From a virus, in IMG/VR virus record IMGVR_UViG_3300025141_014374, positions 1 through 30,277 of that record: DNA of 30,277 bases. The stretch is one strand, 5' to 3'. Every line of letters starts with the position of its first letter. The stretch's first letter is position 1. Positions 1-7,954 of this stretch are shown here, one piece after another. The notes beneath the pieces were generated by a model, which was given only the letters and a program-made list of their open reading frames with translations, made no database searches and had not been told where the DNA came from. The position numbers and the translations under genes were made by a program.

Positions 1-816
1 TGGGTCACGATGAAGAATTTGAATTTCGTCACCAAAAAGGGCGATAAGTATTTGGTTGCAGCCAAAGCCGATCGGAAGCAACTTGGGATCCATGGCGGGA
101 AGTTTACGAAAGCCATGGCGGCCGACTCGAACCTCAAGATTCTTGGGGAAGTGGCCGGAAAAGGTATCGTGAAAAGCGCAGGCACAATTAAGCTTGATGT
201 TGGTCACATGAAGAAGAGTAAAATTCATTACGCTGGGTTCAAAGCCGCAACCAATGAATTTGACGTTAAAGGAAACATAGGGGCAATAGAATATGCCAGC
301 GATGTGGATCCTAATGCGAATAAGGCTGTCCGCCAAGCGTACAAAAAGGCATATGATGAGAAAGCCAAGGAATTAGGCCTGAAAGTGGATAAGGTTGGTG
401 CAATAGCTGACTTTTTCGACCAAACCAAGAATGCAGTGGTTAAATCATTCAATCAAGGTGCACCAGGTAGGGGCTTAGCGGGCGTGATAAAGTCTATAAA
501 ATTTGATTGGCTTGATAATTTCCCGTGGAATATAGCGGGCCCTGCGATAAAGGACGGAGACAGCGCCGGTGTAGAGGGGGAGATAAATAATAGGGCACCT
601 AAAATGTGCAAGGTTTCAATATCGTATCAACCAATTCATGATATATCTCCAGGAATCGACGCTGATGGAGCAAATAGGGCACCTGTATATAATGTTGGTA
701 GGGTTGTTGATGGAATGACAGCAGGGCAAGATACATATGATGGTGGTGATAAGGGAACAAGTGTTGTGGATAAAATAAAGAAAGCATCTTTCTTGGATGG
801 CGATGGCCCAGAATAA
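1..816 (+). CDS. Baseplate/tail-tube-type virion structural protein (5' end possibly outside window)
   Basis: The frame is open to the left edge of the window, and the first ATG (position 10) has only nine bases before it and no visible ribosome binding site, so this may be the C-terminal part of a longer protein. About 268 residues follow the ATG. The early part is rich in Lys, Ala and Gly. Near the C terminus (about residues 198-232) lies a stretch with the pattern MCKVSISYQPIHDI-PGID-DG-NRAPVYNVG. From memory I associate this pattern with baseplate or tail-tube-junction proteins of contractile-tailed phages; I could not check it by search. The next genes are a LysM-fold baseplate protein and a hub-like protein, which supports a tail/baseplate role. 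The first 500 bases are clearly richer in G+C than most of the window. The exact structural role is uncertain. Confidence 0.5.
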   Translation, partial: WVTMKNLNFVTKKGDKYLVAAKADRKQLGIHGGKFTKAMAADSNLKILGEVAGKGIVKSAGTIKLDVGHMKKSKIHYAGFKAATNEFDVKGNIGAIEYASDVDPNANKAVRQAYKKAYDEKAKELGLKVDKVGAIADFFDQTKNAVVKSFNQGAPGRGLAGVIKSIKFDWLDNFPWNIAGPAIKDGDSAGVEGEINNRAPKMCKVSISYQPIHDISPGIDADGANRAPVYNVGRVVDGMTAGQDTYDGGDKGTSVVDKIKKASFLDGDGPE

Positions 817-828
817 TGAGAGGTAATT

Positions 829-1131
829 ATGGCACTTAATAGGTATACAAGGACAAGTCAATTGGCGTCTGCTGACGGTTTATTTTATGCAACACCTGCA
901 TATATCAATGTAATTCGTTCAGGAATACAAAATGGTAATATAGGTTATAAAACTGAAATAACGACTTTTCGAGCCCGGCTGGATCACATAGCGGCTCGTG
1001 AGTATGGCGATGGTAGGTTATGGTGGATTATAGCGGCTGCATCAGGTATCGGTTGGGGTTTACAGGTCCCACAGGGCACAAACATTAAGATACCTGATGA
1101 TATTGAAAAAATAATAGCATTCGTAGGTTAA
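829..1131 (+). CDS. Small LysM-domain baseplate protein (T4 gp53 / tail protein X type)
   Basis: This 100-residue protein has a C-terminal half (about residues 45-97) that reads as a LysM fold: LDHIAAREYGDGRLWWIIAA followed by a short turn, then VPQGTNIKIP. The pattern of Asp, Ala-x-x-x-Tyr-Gly-Asp, a Trp-Trp pair and a final Pro-x-Gly-Thr-x-x-x-x-Pro is typical of LysM modules in phage baseplate wedge and tail protein X families, where the module serves assembly or peptidoglycan contact rather than catalysis. The start follows AGAGGTAATT at good spacing. The gene sits 12 bases after the previous structural gene and its stop is 1 base before the next ATG, so the three are probably co-transcribed late genes. 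Confidence 0.7.
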   Translation: MALNRYTRTSQLASADGLFYATPAYINVIRSGIQNGNIGYKTEITTFRARLDHIAAREYGDGRLWWIIAAASGIGWGLQVPQGTNIKIPDDIEKIIAFVG

Positions 1132-1132
1132 C

Positions 1133-4100
1133 ATGGCAAAAATATCAAAATTACCAAAAATACAGGAAAAAATTAACAAATATTTTGGCCTACAATCAAC
1201 AAAGGATTATTTAACTACACTTTTTACAACACAGAAATCTGAACAAGCACCTCCTCAACCCAAGAAGAACGAAACGAAAAAAACACCAAATACAAAACCA
1301 TTAGATAAACTTGTTAGTAAATTTATAGATGCCATTTTGGGACAAGCCGGTGGTAAATATGCACACCAGGTTGCTAAGATGAAACATGAATTAACGCAAG
1401 GTGCCAAAGTGGGTGCGGATAATGTAAATATGGGTACATTGGTTGCTAGTAATATTCAATTATTTTTATGGGATAAGGTATCAGGTATCGAAGGTGCAGC
1501 CCCTGGGCCATATATCAAAGAAATCCTTGGTAAATTATTGCCTTCTAGTGATAATACACCTGCTCAACCAAGCGATACTACAAATCACCCACCATTAATA
1601 ACGGTTATGTTTGTAAAGGATAATCGTATTTCACCTGCTGTACGTCAAAATAATGCAATTGCATTATTTTTAAATGCAATTCCAACAATCGAGTTTTCAC
1701 GTGCCATACCATTTTTAGATATAGAGGTTTTATCAAATAGGCCTGCTGTGAATCAAGTTAGCAAAAAATTAGCCACACTTTCACTTTATAAGTTTCTTGA
1801 AGGTGCAAAGAAGATAGAAGATCCTACTGAATTGGTAATGGCACAAGCAGGTAGCGTTGAAGGAAGACTATTACGTGATGGTGCAAATGTACAAAAGGCT
1901 GCTGATCGTGCCAAGTCTGATCCTGATAATGTTAAAAAGATTTTAGGATCTTCAGGTATGGAAATGTTTTTATCGCCACAAACACTTGTTGGCACCGGTG
2001 GCCCGAGATCAACGCCCATCATTGATCAATACCGCCCATTTTTATCTATTTCGTCCTTTGACGTGCAGGTTGTATCAGCGGCAGGAATTATGAGCTATAA
2101 GAGTGGTAAGCTTAATGTGATATTACATGATCGTTCACGTTTGCATGAGGTTGCAGATCTTGTGAATCCAGATCTATATGGACAAGTTGAATTGTTTATA
2201 CAATATGGTTGGTCACATCCGATTGCAGATCCTGAAGAGAATGTATTCGGTGCATTGATAAATGAATTTCAAGCAGCTGAAAAATATGGCATATCAAATT
2301 CATCATTTAATTTTGATGATACAGGTCAGGTCAACATTGAACTACAAATATATATGAAAGGTGGACGAGAATTAGGCGTTGGAAATATAATGGAAGACCC
2401 TACCATCCGTCGCCTTGGTGATTTTATTAGGGATACAAAGCGTGTAATAATGAAATTGCAACAAAAGGCAGGACTGACAGAGGAGCAGGTTAAGGCAATT
2501 GGCGGTTCAAATTTTCTTGACGGTAGTGAACGTGTTGCATTGTCCCTTACAACCGCATTACAGACCCAATATAAAGCTTTGTTAGCAAAATTTACAGCCG
2601 CTTCGAGTGATGCCAATATGACGGCATTAAAAAAGGAATTAAAGGCCTTATACGGTGAAGACGGAAAGCCTGGCTCTGGTAAGGTAGGCGAAATGACCGC
2701 GAGAATTGATCAAATCTATGGTGACCGTTTAAAGATTATAAAAAAAGGCGCCGGTAACCTAACGCGTGATCCATTTTTGGTAGATGGTAAACCAGATAAG
2801 GTCGCAGAAGGCAAAATTAAAGGTATAGGAACCAATGGTACGGTTTCGCTTGCAAAATTATTATTAGTATTTGTTGGTTATCCGTTGAAAAATGCCGCAC
2901 AAAGTAGATTTGATGAAATCCAATTTATTTATTATAATTTTAATGATAATAGTGCAGGTGCGTCAAATACATCAATTGGTTCTTTTCGAATTAGTGTTAA
3001 TCATTTTGATAAAATGATGAAACATATACAGGATACTAGGCAGTCAACATCAATGCAAATAGGCGAATTTATTGGTTTAATAAACGCAGAATTCATTAGT
3101 TCAATGGCAAGTGCAACATATGAGTTGGGATCTTTTTATGAACGTAAATGGTCCACTAAGGAAAAATCATTCGAAACTAAGCAAAAGTCAAAGTCAAAAG
3201 GAAATAAAGCAGCAATATTTAACGCAGAACTTGAACAAGCATTTCGTGATAAAGGTAATGGATCAGGTACCTTTAGTCAGCCTGATATTGGTTTTCATGT
3301 TGAGACTGTCCCAATGACCCCCATCGAAGGACAACCGGCCTCTAATGCAGATCAAAAATCAATATTAAGGATTCATGTTTTTGATAGAACAAATTCACCG
3401 TATGCAACAGAAAATCAATTATTACGTGCAAACGACAGTAGTGGAATTGCAAAAATGATTAGAGATTATAGTGCAGCAATACCTGGTCATACAAGCACCG
3501 AAGTAAATAGAATTGTCGAAGGTGAGAGTCGCACAATCAAACATCCACCTTCAAGGGATGGGGTTAAATCAGTTAGGTTACAAAGGGCAAATGCATTAAT
3601 TCAAGAAGCGAAATATCGAGGAATTTTAACCCAAGATGAGAAGACAAAAAAATATTCCATTGTGGCGCATAAAGGCCAAGCGATTAAAGAATTAATTATG
3701 AATTCTGTACCAACAATAATTTATGGCTCAAATGCAACTGCGGTAAAAAAGGCTTCACTATCATCACTTCAAGATCCTAGTTTAAATACAATACACATGA
3801 TGGGAAATGATAGGTCAGGTTGGACGGACCCAGAAGGTTCTGGCCCAATGAGGTTACCGTTACGTATGATTCCAACAATGTTGGATCTTGAATTATTTGG
3901 ATGTCCATTACTTGACTATATGCAGGAGTTTTTTGTTGATTTTCGTACAGGAACCACTGTTGATGGCATATACCAGGTATCTGAGGTAACACATTCCATT
4001 GCCCAAGGTAAGTATGATACTTCTGCAAAATTAATTAATATTGATCAATATGGGAAGTATGAATCAGTGTATCGTGTATTAGAAGATGCTATGAAAGCAG

Positions 4101-4216
4101 TTGAAAATTATGAAAAGCAAGTAAAAGCCTCAAAACCCGCCGATACCACACCACCCAATGATGAGTCGGCACCCCCCGATCCTAAAAAAGCCGATAAAAA
4201 ACCGGAACCAAAGTAA
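1133..4216 (+). CDS. Large baseplate hub-like virion protein
   Basis: A 1027-residue protein with no signal peptide or membrane segment. Residues about 36-57 and 1000-1027 are Pro/Lys-rich and probably disordered. The central part has beta-rich blocks, including VELFIQYGWSHPIADPEEN at about residues 351-369 and a repeated FNFDDTGQVNIELQIYMKGG-type strand pattern. The C-terminal block (about residues 895-985) contains LELFGCPLLDYMQEFFVDF then TGTTVDGIYQVSEVTHSI-GKY-T. That arrangement resembles the final domain of phage baseplate hub (gp27/gp44-type) proteins, where a tube-forming beta domain ends in a 'Y-V-x-V-x-H-x-I-x-G-x-F/Y' strand. It directly follows the LysM baseplate gene. The family assignment rests on remembered patterns; hub versus another large baseplate component cannot be decided from sequence alone. 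Confidence 0.55.
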   Translation: MAKISKLPKIQEKINKYFGLQSTKDYLTTLFTTQKSEQAPPQPKKNETKKTPNTKPLDKLVSKFIDAILGQAGGKYAHQVAKMKHELTQGAKVGADNVNMGTLVASNIQLFLWDKVSGIEGAAPGPYIKEILGKLLPSSDNTPAQPSDTTNHPPLITVMFVKDNRISPAVRQNNAIALFLNAIPTIEFSRAIPFLDIEVLSNRPAVNQVSKKLATLSLYKFLEGAKKIEDPTELVMAQAGSVEGRLLRDGANVQKAADRAKSDPDNVKKILGSSGMEMFLSPQTLVGTGGPRSTPIIDQYRPFLSISSFDVQVVSAAGIMSYKSGKLNVILHDRSRLHEVADLVNPDLYGQVELFIQYGWSHPIADPEENVFGALINEFQAAEKYGISNSSFNFDDTGQVNIELQIYMKGGRELGVGNIMEDPTIRRLGDFIRDTKRVIMKLQQKAGLTEEQVKAIGGSNFLDGSERVALSLTTALQTQYKALLAKFTAASSDANMTALKKELKALYGEDGKPGSGKVGEMTARIDQIYGDRLKIIKKGAGNLTRDPFLVDGKPDKVAEGKIKGIGTNGTVSLAKLLLVFVGYPLKNAAQSRFDEIQFIYYNFNDNSAGASNTSIGSFRISVNHFDKMMKHIQDTRQSTSMQIGEFIGLINAEFISSMASATYELGSFYERKWSTKEKSFETKQKSKSKGNKAAIFNAELEQAFRDKGNGSGTFSQPDIGFHVETVPMTPIEGQPASNADQKSILRIHVFDRTNSPYATENQLLRANDSSGIAKMIRDYSAAIPGHTSTEVNRIVEGESRTIKHPPSRDGVKSVRLQRANALIQEAKYRGILTQDEKTKKYSIVAHKGQAIKELIMNSVPTIIYGSNATAVKKASLSSLQDPSLNTIHMMGNDRSGWTDPEGSGPMRLPLRMIPTMLDLELFGCPLLDYMQEFFVDFRTGTTVDGIYQVSEVTHSIAQGKYDTSAKLINIDQYGKYESVYRVLEDAMKAVENYEKQVKASKPADTTPPNDESAPPDPKKADKKPEPK

Positions 4217-4259
4217 TAAATAATAAAACATATATTATATTAAAATTTAAAATGTTAAT

Positions 4260-5474
4260 GTGAATGTATGCGTTTTAAATACAGTTTTAGGTTCATGCCA
4301 AAATTTACTGGTTAATCATGATAGGAATGAATTTAAATGGATTGATGGTATTCCACCAAATACTTGGGTATATGGCGATAACAACAACCGCTTAAGTGTT
4401 GATGTATTATTTAAACTTTTAAATAAAAAATTGGATTTTATACCAGAGAATTATCGTAATTCATTGTTAGAACTCAATGTAGATCCAATGGATTTATATA
4501 TGATACGTTGGCAATATGTAATGCCACCAAAAGTTTATATGAAATTTGTTAGAAACGTCTTGGATGCAATCTATGACTGTTTCAATAGTTCGGTGGTGGA
4601 TTACCATAGGAAGATCTATGTGAAGGCACATGACCTTATGGATAACCTTGATAGAGCCGTAATAGATATTGATCTATATCGTACGTTTTTATCAAGTGAA
4701 CGAAACGATACAAATCATAGTACCATAAGAACATTTCAACCAGATTATGATGGTTTTGCTCAACCTGTTAAATATAATCAATTATCATCGCGAACAGGTC
4801 GATTAACTGTTGCATCAGGACCAAGAATTCTTACCCTTAAGAAGAATATGAAAAAAATGATAACATCACGTTATAAACATGGAAAAATTATTTCCCTTGA
4901 TTATGTTTCACTTGAACCTAGGATAGCTAGAGGTATTCACAATAAGATTGTTAAATCTGATATTTATGAAGATTTGATTGAAAGCGCATTGCTTGGAATT
5001 ACAAGGGTTACTGCAAAATCAATTGTATTACCTTATTTATATGGTGCTGCGCCAAAGACAATAGCAACCAGGTTAAGCATGCCAATTACTGTAATTAAAA
5101 ATTACTGTGCTGCACTTGATTCATATTTTAACATTAGTGGTATTGTTAAAAAATTACATAGTGAATTATTGAAACATGGATTCATATACAATTACTATGG
5201 TCGACCATTGAAACCTGATACAACATCATCAAATGTATTGTACAATTATTATATACAATCAACAGGCGTTGATGTTGCAATGTTGGGTTTTAATACAATC
5301 ACTAATTACATTAAAAAAAATAACCTTAAGATTCATCCAATTTTTATTATACATGATTGTCTTATGTTGGATATTCACCCTGATATGGAATGTGAACTTA
5401 GTAATTTAATGAAGATGGGTGAACATATTGATGGTTTTGATATAAAGTTTGTTATGAATAAGGAGATAATATGA
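4260..5474 (+). CDS. Stand-alone family A DNA polymerase core (PolA-like)
   Basis: A 404-residue protein that matches only the polymerase half of DNA polymerase I (the Klenow polymerase domain alone is about 410 residues); no 3'-5' or 5'-3' exonuclease domain is present. Visible family A signatures are SSRTGRLTVASGP (residues 176-188, primer-template contact TGR), motif A LDYVSLEPRIA with catalytic Asp214 and Glu219, motif B R249-VTA-K253 running to Y261-G262 (a Leu occupies the usual Phe/Tyr position), and motif C IIHDCL with His365-Asp366 (the following Glu of the common HDE is Cys). The residues needed for catalysis are therefore present. The start is a GTG; no good Shine-Dalgarno is visible. 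The stop overlaps the ATG of the HD-domain gene (ATGA). A second, unrelated replicative polymerase (DnaE type) is encoded at 22555-26154, so this enzyme may serve gap filling, priming hand-off or repair. Confidence 0.9.
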   Translation: MNVCVLNTVLGSCQNLLVNHDRNEFKWIDGIPPNTWVYGDNNNRLSVDVLFKLLNKKLDFIPENYRNSLLELNVDPMDLYMIRWQYVMPPKVYMKFVRNVLDAIYDCFNSSVVDYHRKIYVKAHDLMDNLDRAVIDIDLYRTFLSSERNDTNHSTIRTFQPDYDGFAQPVKYNQLSSRTGRLTVASGPRILTLKKNMKKMITSRYKHGKIISLDYVSLEPRIARGIHNKIVKSDIYEDLIESALLGITRVTAKSIVLPYLYGAAPKTIATRLSMPITVIKNYCAALDSYFNISGIVKKLHSELLKHGFIYNYYGRPLKPDTTSSNVLYNYYIQSTGVDVAMLGFNTITNYIKKNNLKIHPIFIIHDCLMLDIHPDMECELSNLMKMGEHIDGFDIKFVMNKEII

Positions 5475-6082
5475 GTGTTGATGATAAAACTGTTAAAAAA
5501 ATGCATGATAATTGGCTAAAATTTAGGTCTTTATGTAATAAAGTAGGGAAACGTTCTAAAACAGTTAATAAAATGTTAGATCATTTTGAAAATTCCGCTG
5601 TATTTGCTCCAGCATCATCTAGAACTGAATATCATGCTTCATACCCAGGTGGTTTAATTGATCATTCGTTACGTGTTTTGTTGAATTTAAATAAACTTGT
5701 TAAGGTATATGAATGTGAAGATAGTGTGCCTAAAGAATCAATGATTATTACAGCTCTTTTTCATGATTGGGGTAAGGTCGGCGACCTTGATGGTCCCATG
5801 TATATTGAACAAGATTCTTCTTGGCATCTTGAAAGAGGTATGAATTATAAAATTAATAACAATATTCAATATATGCCTAATTCGCAAAGAACACTTTGGT
5901 TAATGCAACACTTTGGAATTAAACTTACACGTGATGAATATCTTGCAATATTATTAAATGATGGAATGTATTCCGATCAAAATAAAACATACGGTATGAA
6001 AGAACCAACACTTGCATTGTTAGTCCACCACGCAGATCGTATGGCTTGTCAATTTGAGAAAGGTAAAAAATCATTATGTTAA
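5471..6082 (+). CDS. HD-domain metal-dependent phosphohydrolase
   Basis: A 203-residue protein with a complete HD signature: His65 (YPGGLIDHSLRV), His98-Asp99 (ALFHDWGKVGD), His147 and Asp189 (VHHADRM). HD proteins use a metal site to hydrolyse phosphoester bonds in nucleotides or nucleic acids. The HASYPGGLIDHSL segment resembles the HD module of YhaM-type 3'-5' exoribonucleases, but the OB-fold domain found in YhaM is absent here, so a dNTPase, cyclic-nucleotide or oligonucleotide hydrolase is equally possible. The ATG overlaps the polymerase stop codon by four bases, implying translational coupling and a shared task in DNA metabolism. Substrate cannot be read from the sequence. Confidence 0.8.
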   Translation: MSVDDKTVKKMHDNWLKFRSLCNKVGKRSKTVNKMLDHFENSAVFAPASSRTEYHASYPGGLIDHSLRVLLNLNKLVKVYECEDSVPKESMIITALFHDWGKVGDLDGPMYIEQDSSWHLERGMNYKINNNIQYMPNSQRTLWLMQHFGIKLTRDEYLAILLNDGMYSDQNKTYGMKEPTLALLVHHADRMACQFEKGKKSLC

Positions 6083-6095
6083 TTATTATTTAGCT

Positions 6096-6112
6096 GCATA
6101 TTTATAATATGC
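6096..6112. repeat. 17-base inverted repeat overlapping a start codon
   Basis: Perfect inverted repeat GCATATT-TAT-AATATGC. The right arm contains the ATG (6109-6111) of the following gene, and the left flank carries TTTAGCTG. It could be an operator, part of a promoter, or an mRNA hairpin hiding the start. In AT-rich DNA a 7-base stem may also arise by chance. Confidence 0.4.
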
Positions 6113-6417
6113 AAAGAAAGAAAATTTTCCATCCGTTTTTAAAAAATGTTTCGCCTGAATTTGGTGGTAGGAAAAAAACTCATGCCGTTAGCGGGCCACT
6201 TGATGTTCATCAAAATGTTGGTTCTCAGGCTTCACAACGTATGTCTAATGTTATAACACCTGAAGATATTGAAAATGCATATGAATTGGATAAAAAATTA
6301 TCTAATCGTTGGCTAAGAGATAATAAGACAGAAGATGAAGTAGAAGGTGATGATAACCTGGATACGGGTGAATCTTATTTAAGGGAATACATAAAAGCTA
6401 TTTTGGGCGTGATATGA
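6109..6417 (+). CDS. Hypothetical 102-residue protein
   Basis: Not recognised. The N-terminal third is basic (MQRKKIF, GRKKTH) and the rest is acidic and probably helical (PEDIENAYELDKKL, TEDEVEGDDNLD). No signal peptide, membrane segment or cysteine motif is seen. The start is uncertain: ATG 6109 has no Shine-Dalgarno and lies inside an inverted repeat; the next in-frame ATG is at 6241. The stop overlaps the ATG of the following leader-bearing gene (ATGA), so it belongs to the same transcription unit. The open frame and tight coupling support that it is a real gene. Confidence 0.6.
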   Translation: MQRKKIFHPFLKNVSPEFGGRKKTHAVSGPLDVHQNVGSQASQRMSNVITPEDIENAYELDKKLSNRWLRDNKTEDEVEGDDNLDTGESYLREYIKAILGVI

Positions 6418-6809
6418 TTATTAATGAAAATAAATTAAAATATATTATTAGGCAAGAAATTAAGGAACATATGATTCAAGAAGGCAAATTTCAAGATGTG
6501 TTGGGTTGGATTAAAGATAAAGGTAAAAGTGCTATTGATGCAACAAAGGGGTTTCTTTTAAAATTAAAACAAGAACTAGCTGAAACAAAAGAAGGTTCAA
6601 AAATTCTTATAAAAATGGTAAGAGGAAATAAATTAACGCCTGAAGAAAGTAAAGAATTAACTACACAAGCAAAGGATTTAGCAAAGGGCATACCGCTCCT
6701 TGGTTTGGTCGCACTTCCTGGGGGTGGGATTGCAACAATTGCTTTAGTTAAATTGGCTAAAAAATATAATGTTGATTTATTACCAACTTCATTTAAAGAA
6801 AAGGATTAA
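6414..6809 (+). CDS. Small protein with shared N-terminal leader and LETM1-like C-terminal segment
   Basis: A 131-residue protein. Residues 3-23 (INENKLKYIIRQEIKE then HMIQE) form a short amphipathic helix that closely matches the N termini of the proteins at 6816-7079 and 21624-21929, although the rest of the three proteins is unrelated. After the leader comes a Lys-rich helical region, then LTPEESKELTTQAKDLAKG (75-92) and a hydrophobic stretch with LPGGGIATIALVKLAKK and DLLPTSF (101-127). The final PGG...LLPTSF pattern recalls the LP..LPSTF region of LETM1-like proteins; this is a weak resemblance from memory. The hydrophobic part might insert in a membrane. It overlaps the previous gene by four bases. 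Function unknown. Confidence 0.6.
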   Translation: MIINENKLKYIIRQEIKEHMIQEGKFQDVLGWIKDKGKSAIDATKGFLLKLKQELAETKEGSKILIKMVRGNKLTPEESKELTTQAKDLAKGIPLLGLVALPGGGIATIALVKLAKKYNVDLLPTSFKEKD

Positions 6810-6815
6810 TATTAT

Positions 6816-7079
6816 ATGTTAATCACAGAAAAAAAATTAAGACAAATAATACGTAAAGAATTAACGTTATTAATTGAAAAGAAGAAAAAAAATAAAAAGC
6901 TGAAAAAGCGGAAAAAGCGAAAAACAAAATTTGAGGATATTGAAGAAATTAGCACAACAGCAAATGTTGGTAATTTTGGTTGGAATGCGCCTTTAGGGCA
7001 TGGTCAAAAAAGGGATAAAAAATTTATTAGAAAACAAGCCAGTTTCTTTGGCGGTGCTAAACCAATGCATGAAAATTAA
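6816..7079 (+). CDS. Small, extremely basic protein with shared N-terminal leader
   Basis: An 87-residue protein starting MLITEKKLRQIIRKEL, followed by TLLIE and then an unbroken run of about 19 mostly Lys/Arg residues (about 22-40). The leader matches those at 6414 and 21929. The C-terminal half (NVGNFGWNAPLGHGQKRDKKF) is Gly/aromatic-rich. Such a basic block suggests DNA or RNA binding, or an internal head protein packed with DNA. If the leader were cut after the LIE triplet, the product would begin directly with the basic block. It lies 6 bases after the preceding leader-bearing gene. No known family recognised. Confidence 0.6.
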   Translation: MLITEKKLRQIIRKELTLLIEKKKKNKKLKKRKKRKTKFEDIEEISTTANVGNFGWNAPLGHGQKRDKKFIRKQASFFGGAKPMHEN

Positions 7080-7184
7080 TTTAAATTTTTTAGATACAAA
7101 AATTCATTATATTATAAATTTCCATAAAGATTGTGTATTTTATACATGCAAAGATTAAAACAAGAATTATAAAGGAGATTAATA
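7080..7184 (+). promoter_or_regulatory. AT-rich leader before the SSB gene with strong ribosome binding site
   Basis: This 105-base gap precedes the replication cluster. It contains TATAAATT (7114-7121), a short inverted repeat TGTAT-TTT-ATACA (7134-7146) and a strong Shine-Dalgarno AAAGGAGA ending about 8 bases before the ATG. A promoter here is likely because the gap is one of the longest in the region and the SSB gene is normally highly expressed, but no -35/-10 pair is convincing. Confidence 0.35.
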
Positions 7185-7943
7185 ATGGCACTTGATTTAG
7201 ATGCAATTAGAAATAAATTGGCTCAGCTTTCTGGTAGGAAAAAGTCGGCTAGTTCACTGTGGAAACCACAAGGCAAGACTAATGTTAGGATGTTACCACT
7301 TAAAACAGAAAATGGTACACCATTTCATGAGAGGTATTTTTACTACAATATTGGTAATAATCCAGGCATTCTTGCACCCCATCAATTTGGTAAACCTGAT
7401 CCAATTCAGGAATTAATTAATAAGCTGCATGATGATGGTTCTCCGGAATCACGAGAATTGGCAAAGAAGCTATATCCTAAGTTACGTACTTATGCAGCCG
7501 TTGTTGTACGTGGCGAAGAAGAAAAAGGATCCCGTTTATGGGGCTTTGGTAAAATGGTTTATCAGAGTCTATTAAATATTTTGTTGGATTCTGATTATGG
7601 CGATGTATCTGATCCTATGGAAGGTCATGATTTGTCGGTTACAGTTACAAAACAACCTGGTCGTCAATTTGCGACCACTGAGGTAATGCCTCGCCCAAAG
7701 GTCACGCCATTATCTGATGATGCCGACCAAATTAAGCAATGGATTGATGACATTCCGAATATTGATGACATTTATACATTAAAATCGTATGATGAGATTA
7801 AATCAATTGTAAATAATTGGTTGTCTGGTGAAACTCATGATAATGAGCATACGACGACTGCTGTTGCACCTCGGAAGGATACAAATAAATCTGATAAAGT
7901 TTATACTGACCTTGATGATGCTTTTAATGATTTATTGAGTTAG
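7185..7943 (+). CDS. Single-stranded DNA binding protein, T4 gp32-like
   Basis: A 252-residue protein that would coat single-stranded DNA at replication forks and recruit recombinase and helicase. The N terminus (LDAIRNKLAQLSGRKKSAS) is basic and helical, then SLWKPQGKTNVRMLPL (24-39), a pattern typical of the OB core of gp32-like proteins (Trp-x-Pro-x-x-Gly-x-x-x-x-Arg-x-x-Pro). A YFYYNIG and LRTYAAVVVRGEE strand follow. The C terminus ends in an acidic tail, DLDDAFNDLLS, the usual protein-protein interaction tail. The zinc-binding cysteines of T4 gp32 are absent, as in many marine relatives. It has the best ribosome binding site in the region and lies 11 bases before the recombinase gene. 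Confidence 0.8.
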   Translation: MALDLDAIRNKLAQLSGRKKSASSLWKPQGKTNVRMLPLKTENGTPFHERYFYYNIGNNPGILAPHQFGKPDPIQELINKLHDDGSPESRELAKKLYPKLRTYAAVVVRGEEEKGSRLWGFGKMVYQSLLNILLDSDYGDVSDPMEGHDLSVTVTKQPGRQFATTEVMPRPKVTPLSDDADQIKQWIDDIPNIDDIYTLKSYDEIKSIVNNWLSGETHDNEHTTTAVAPRKDTNKSDKVYTDLDDAFNDLLS

Positions 7944-7954
7944 CGTGAAAATTC

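Noticed and set aside
616-861. Two overlapping minus-strand open frames near the end of the first gene
   Set aside because: They are opposite a coherent structural protein frame, rich in His/Cys from complement bias, and have no start signals.
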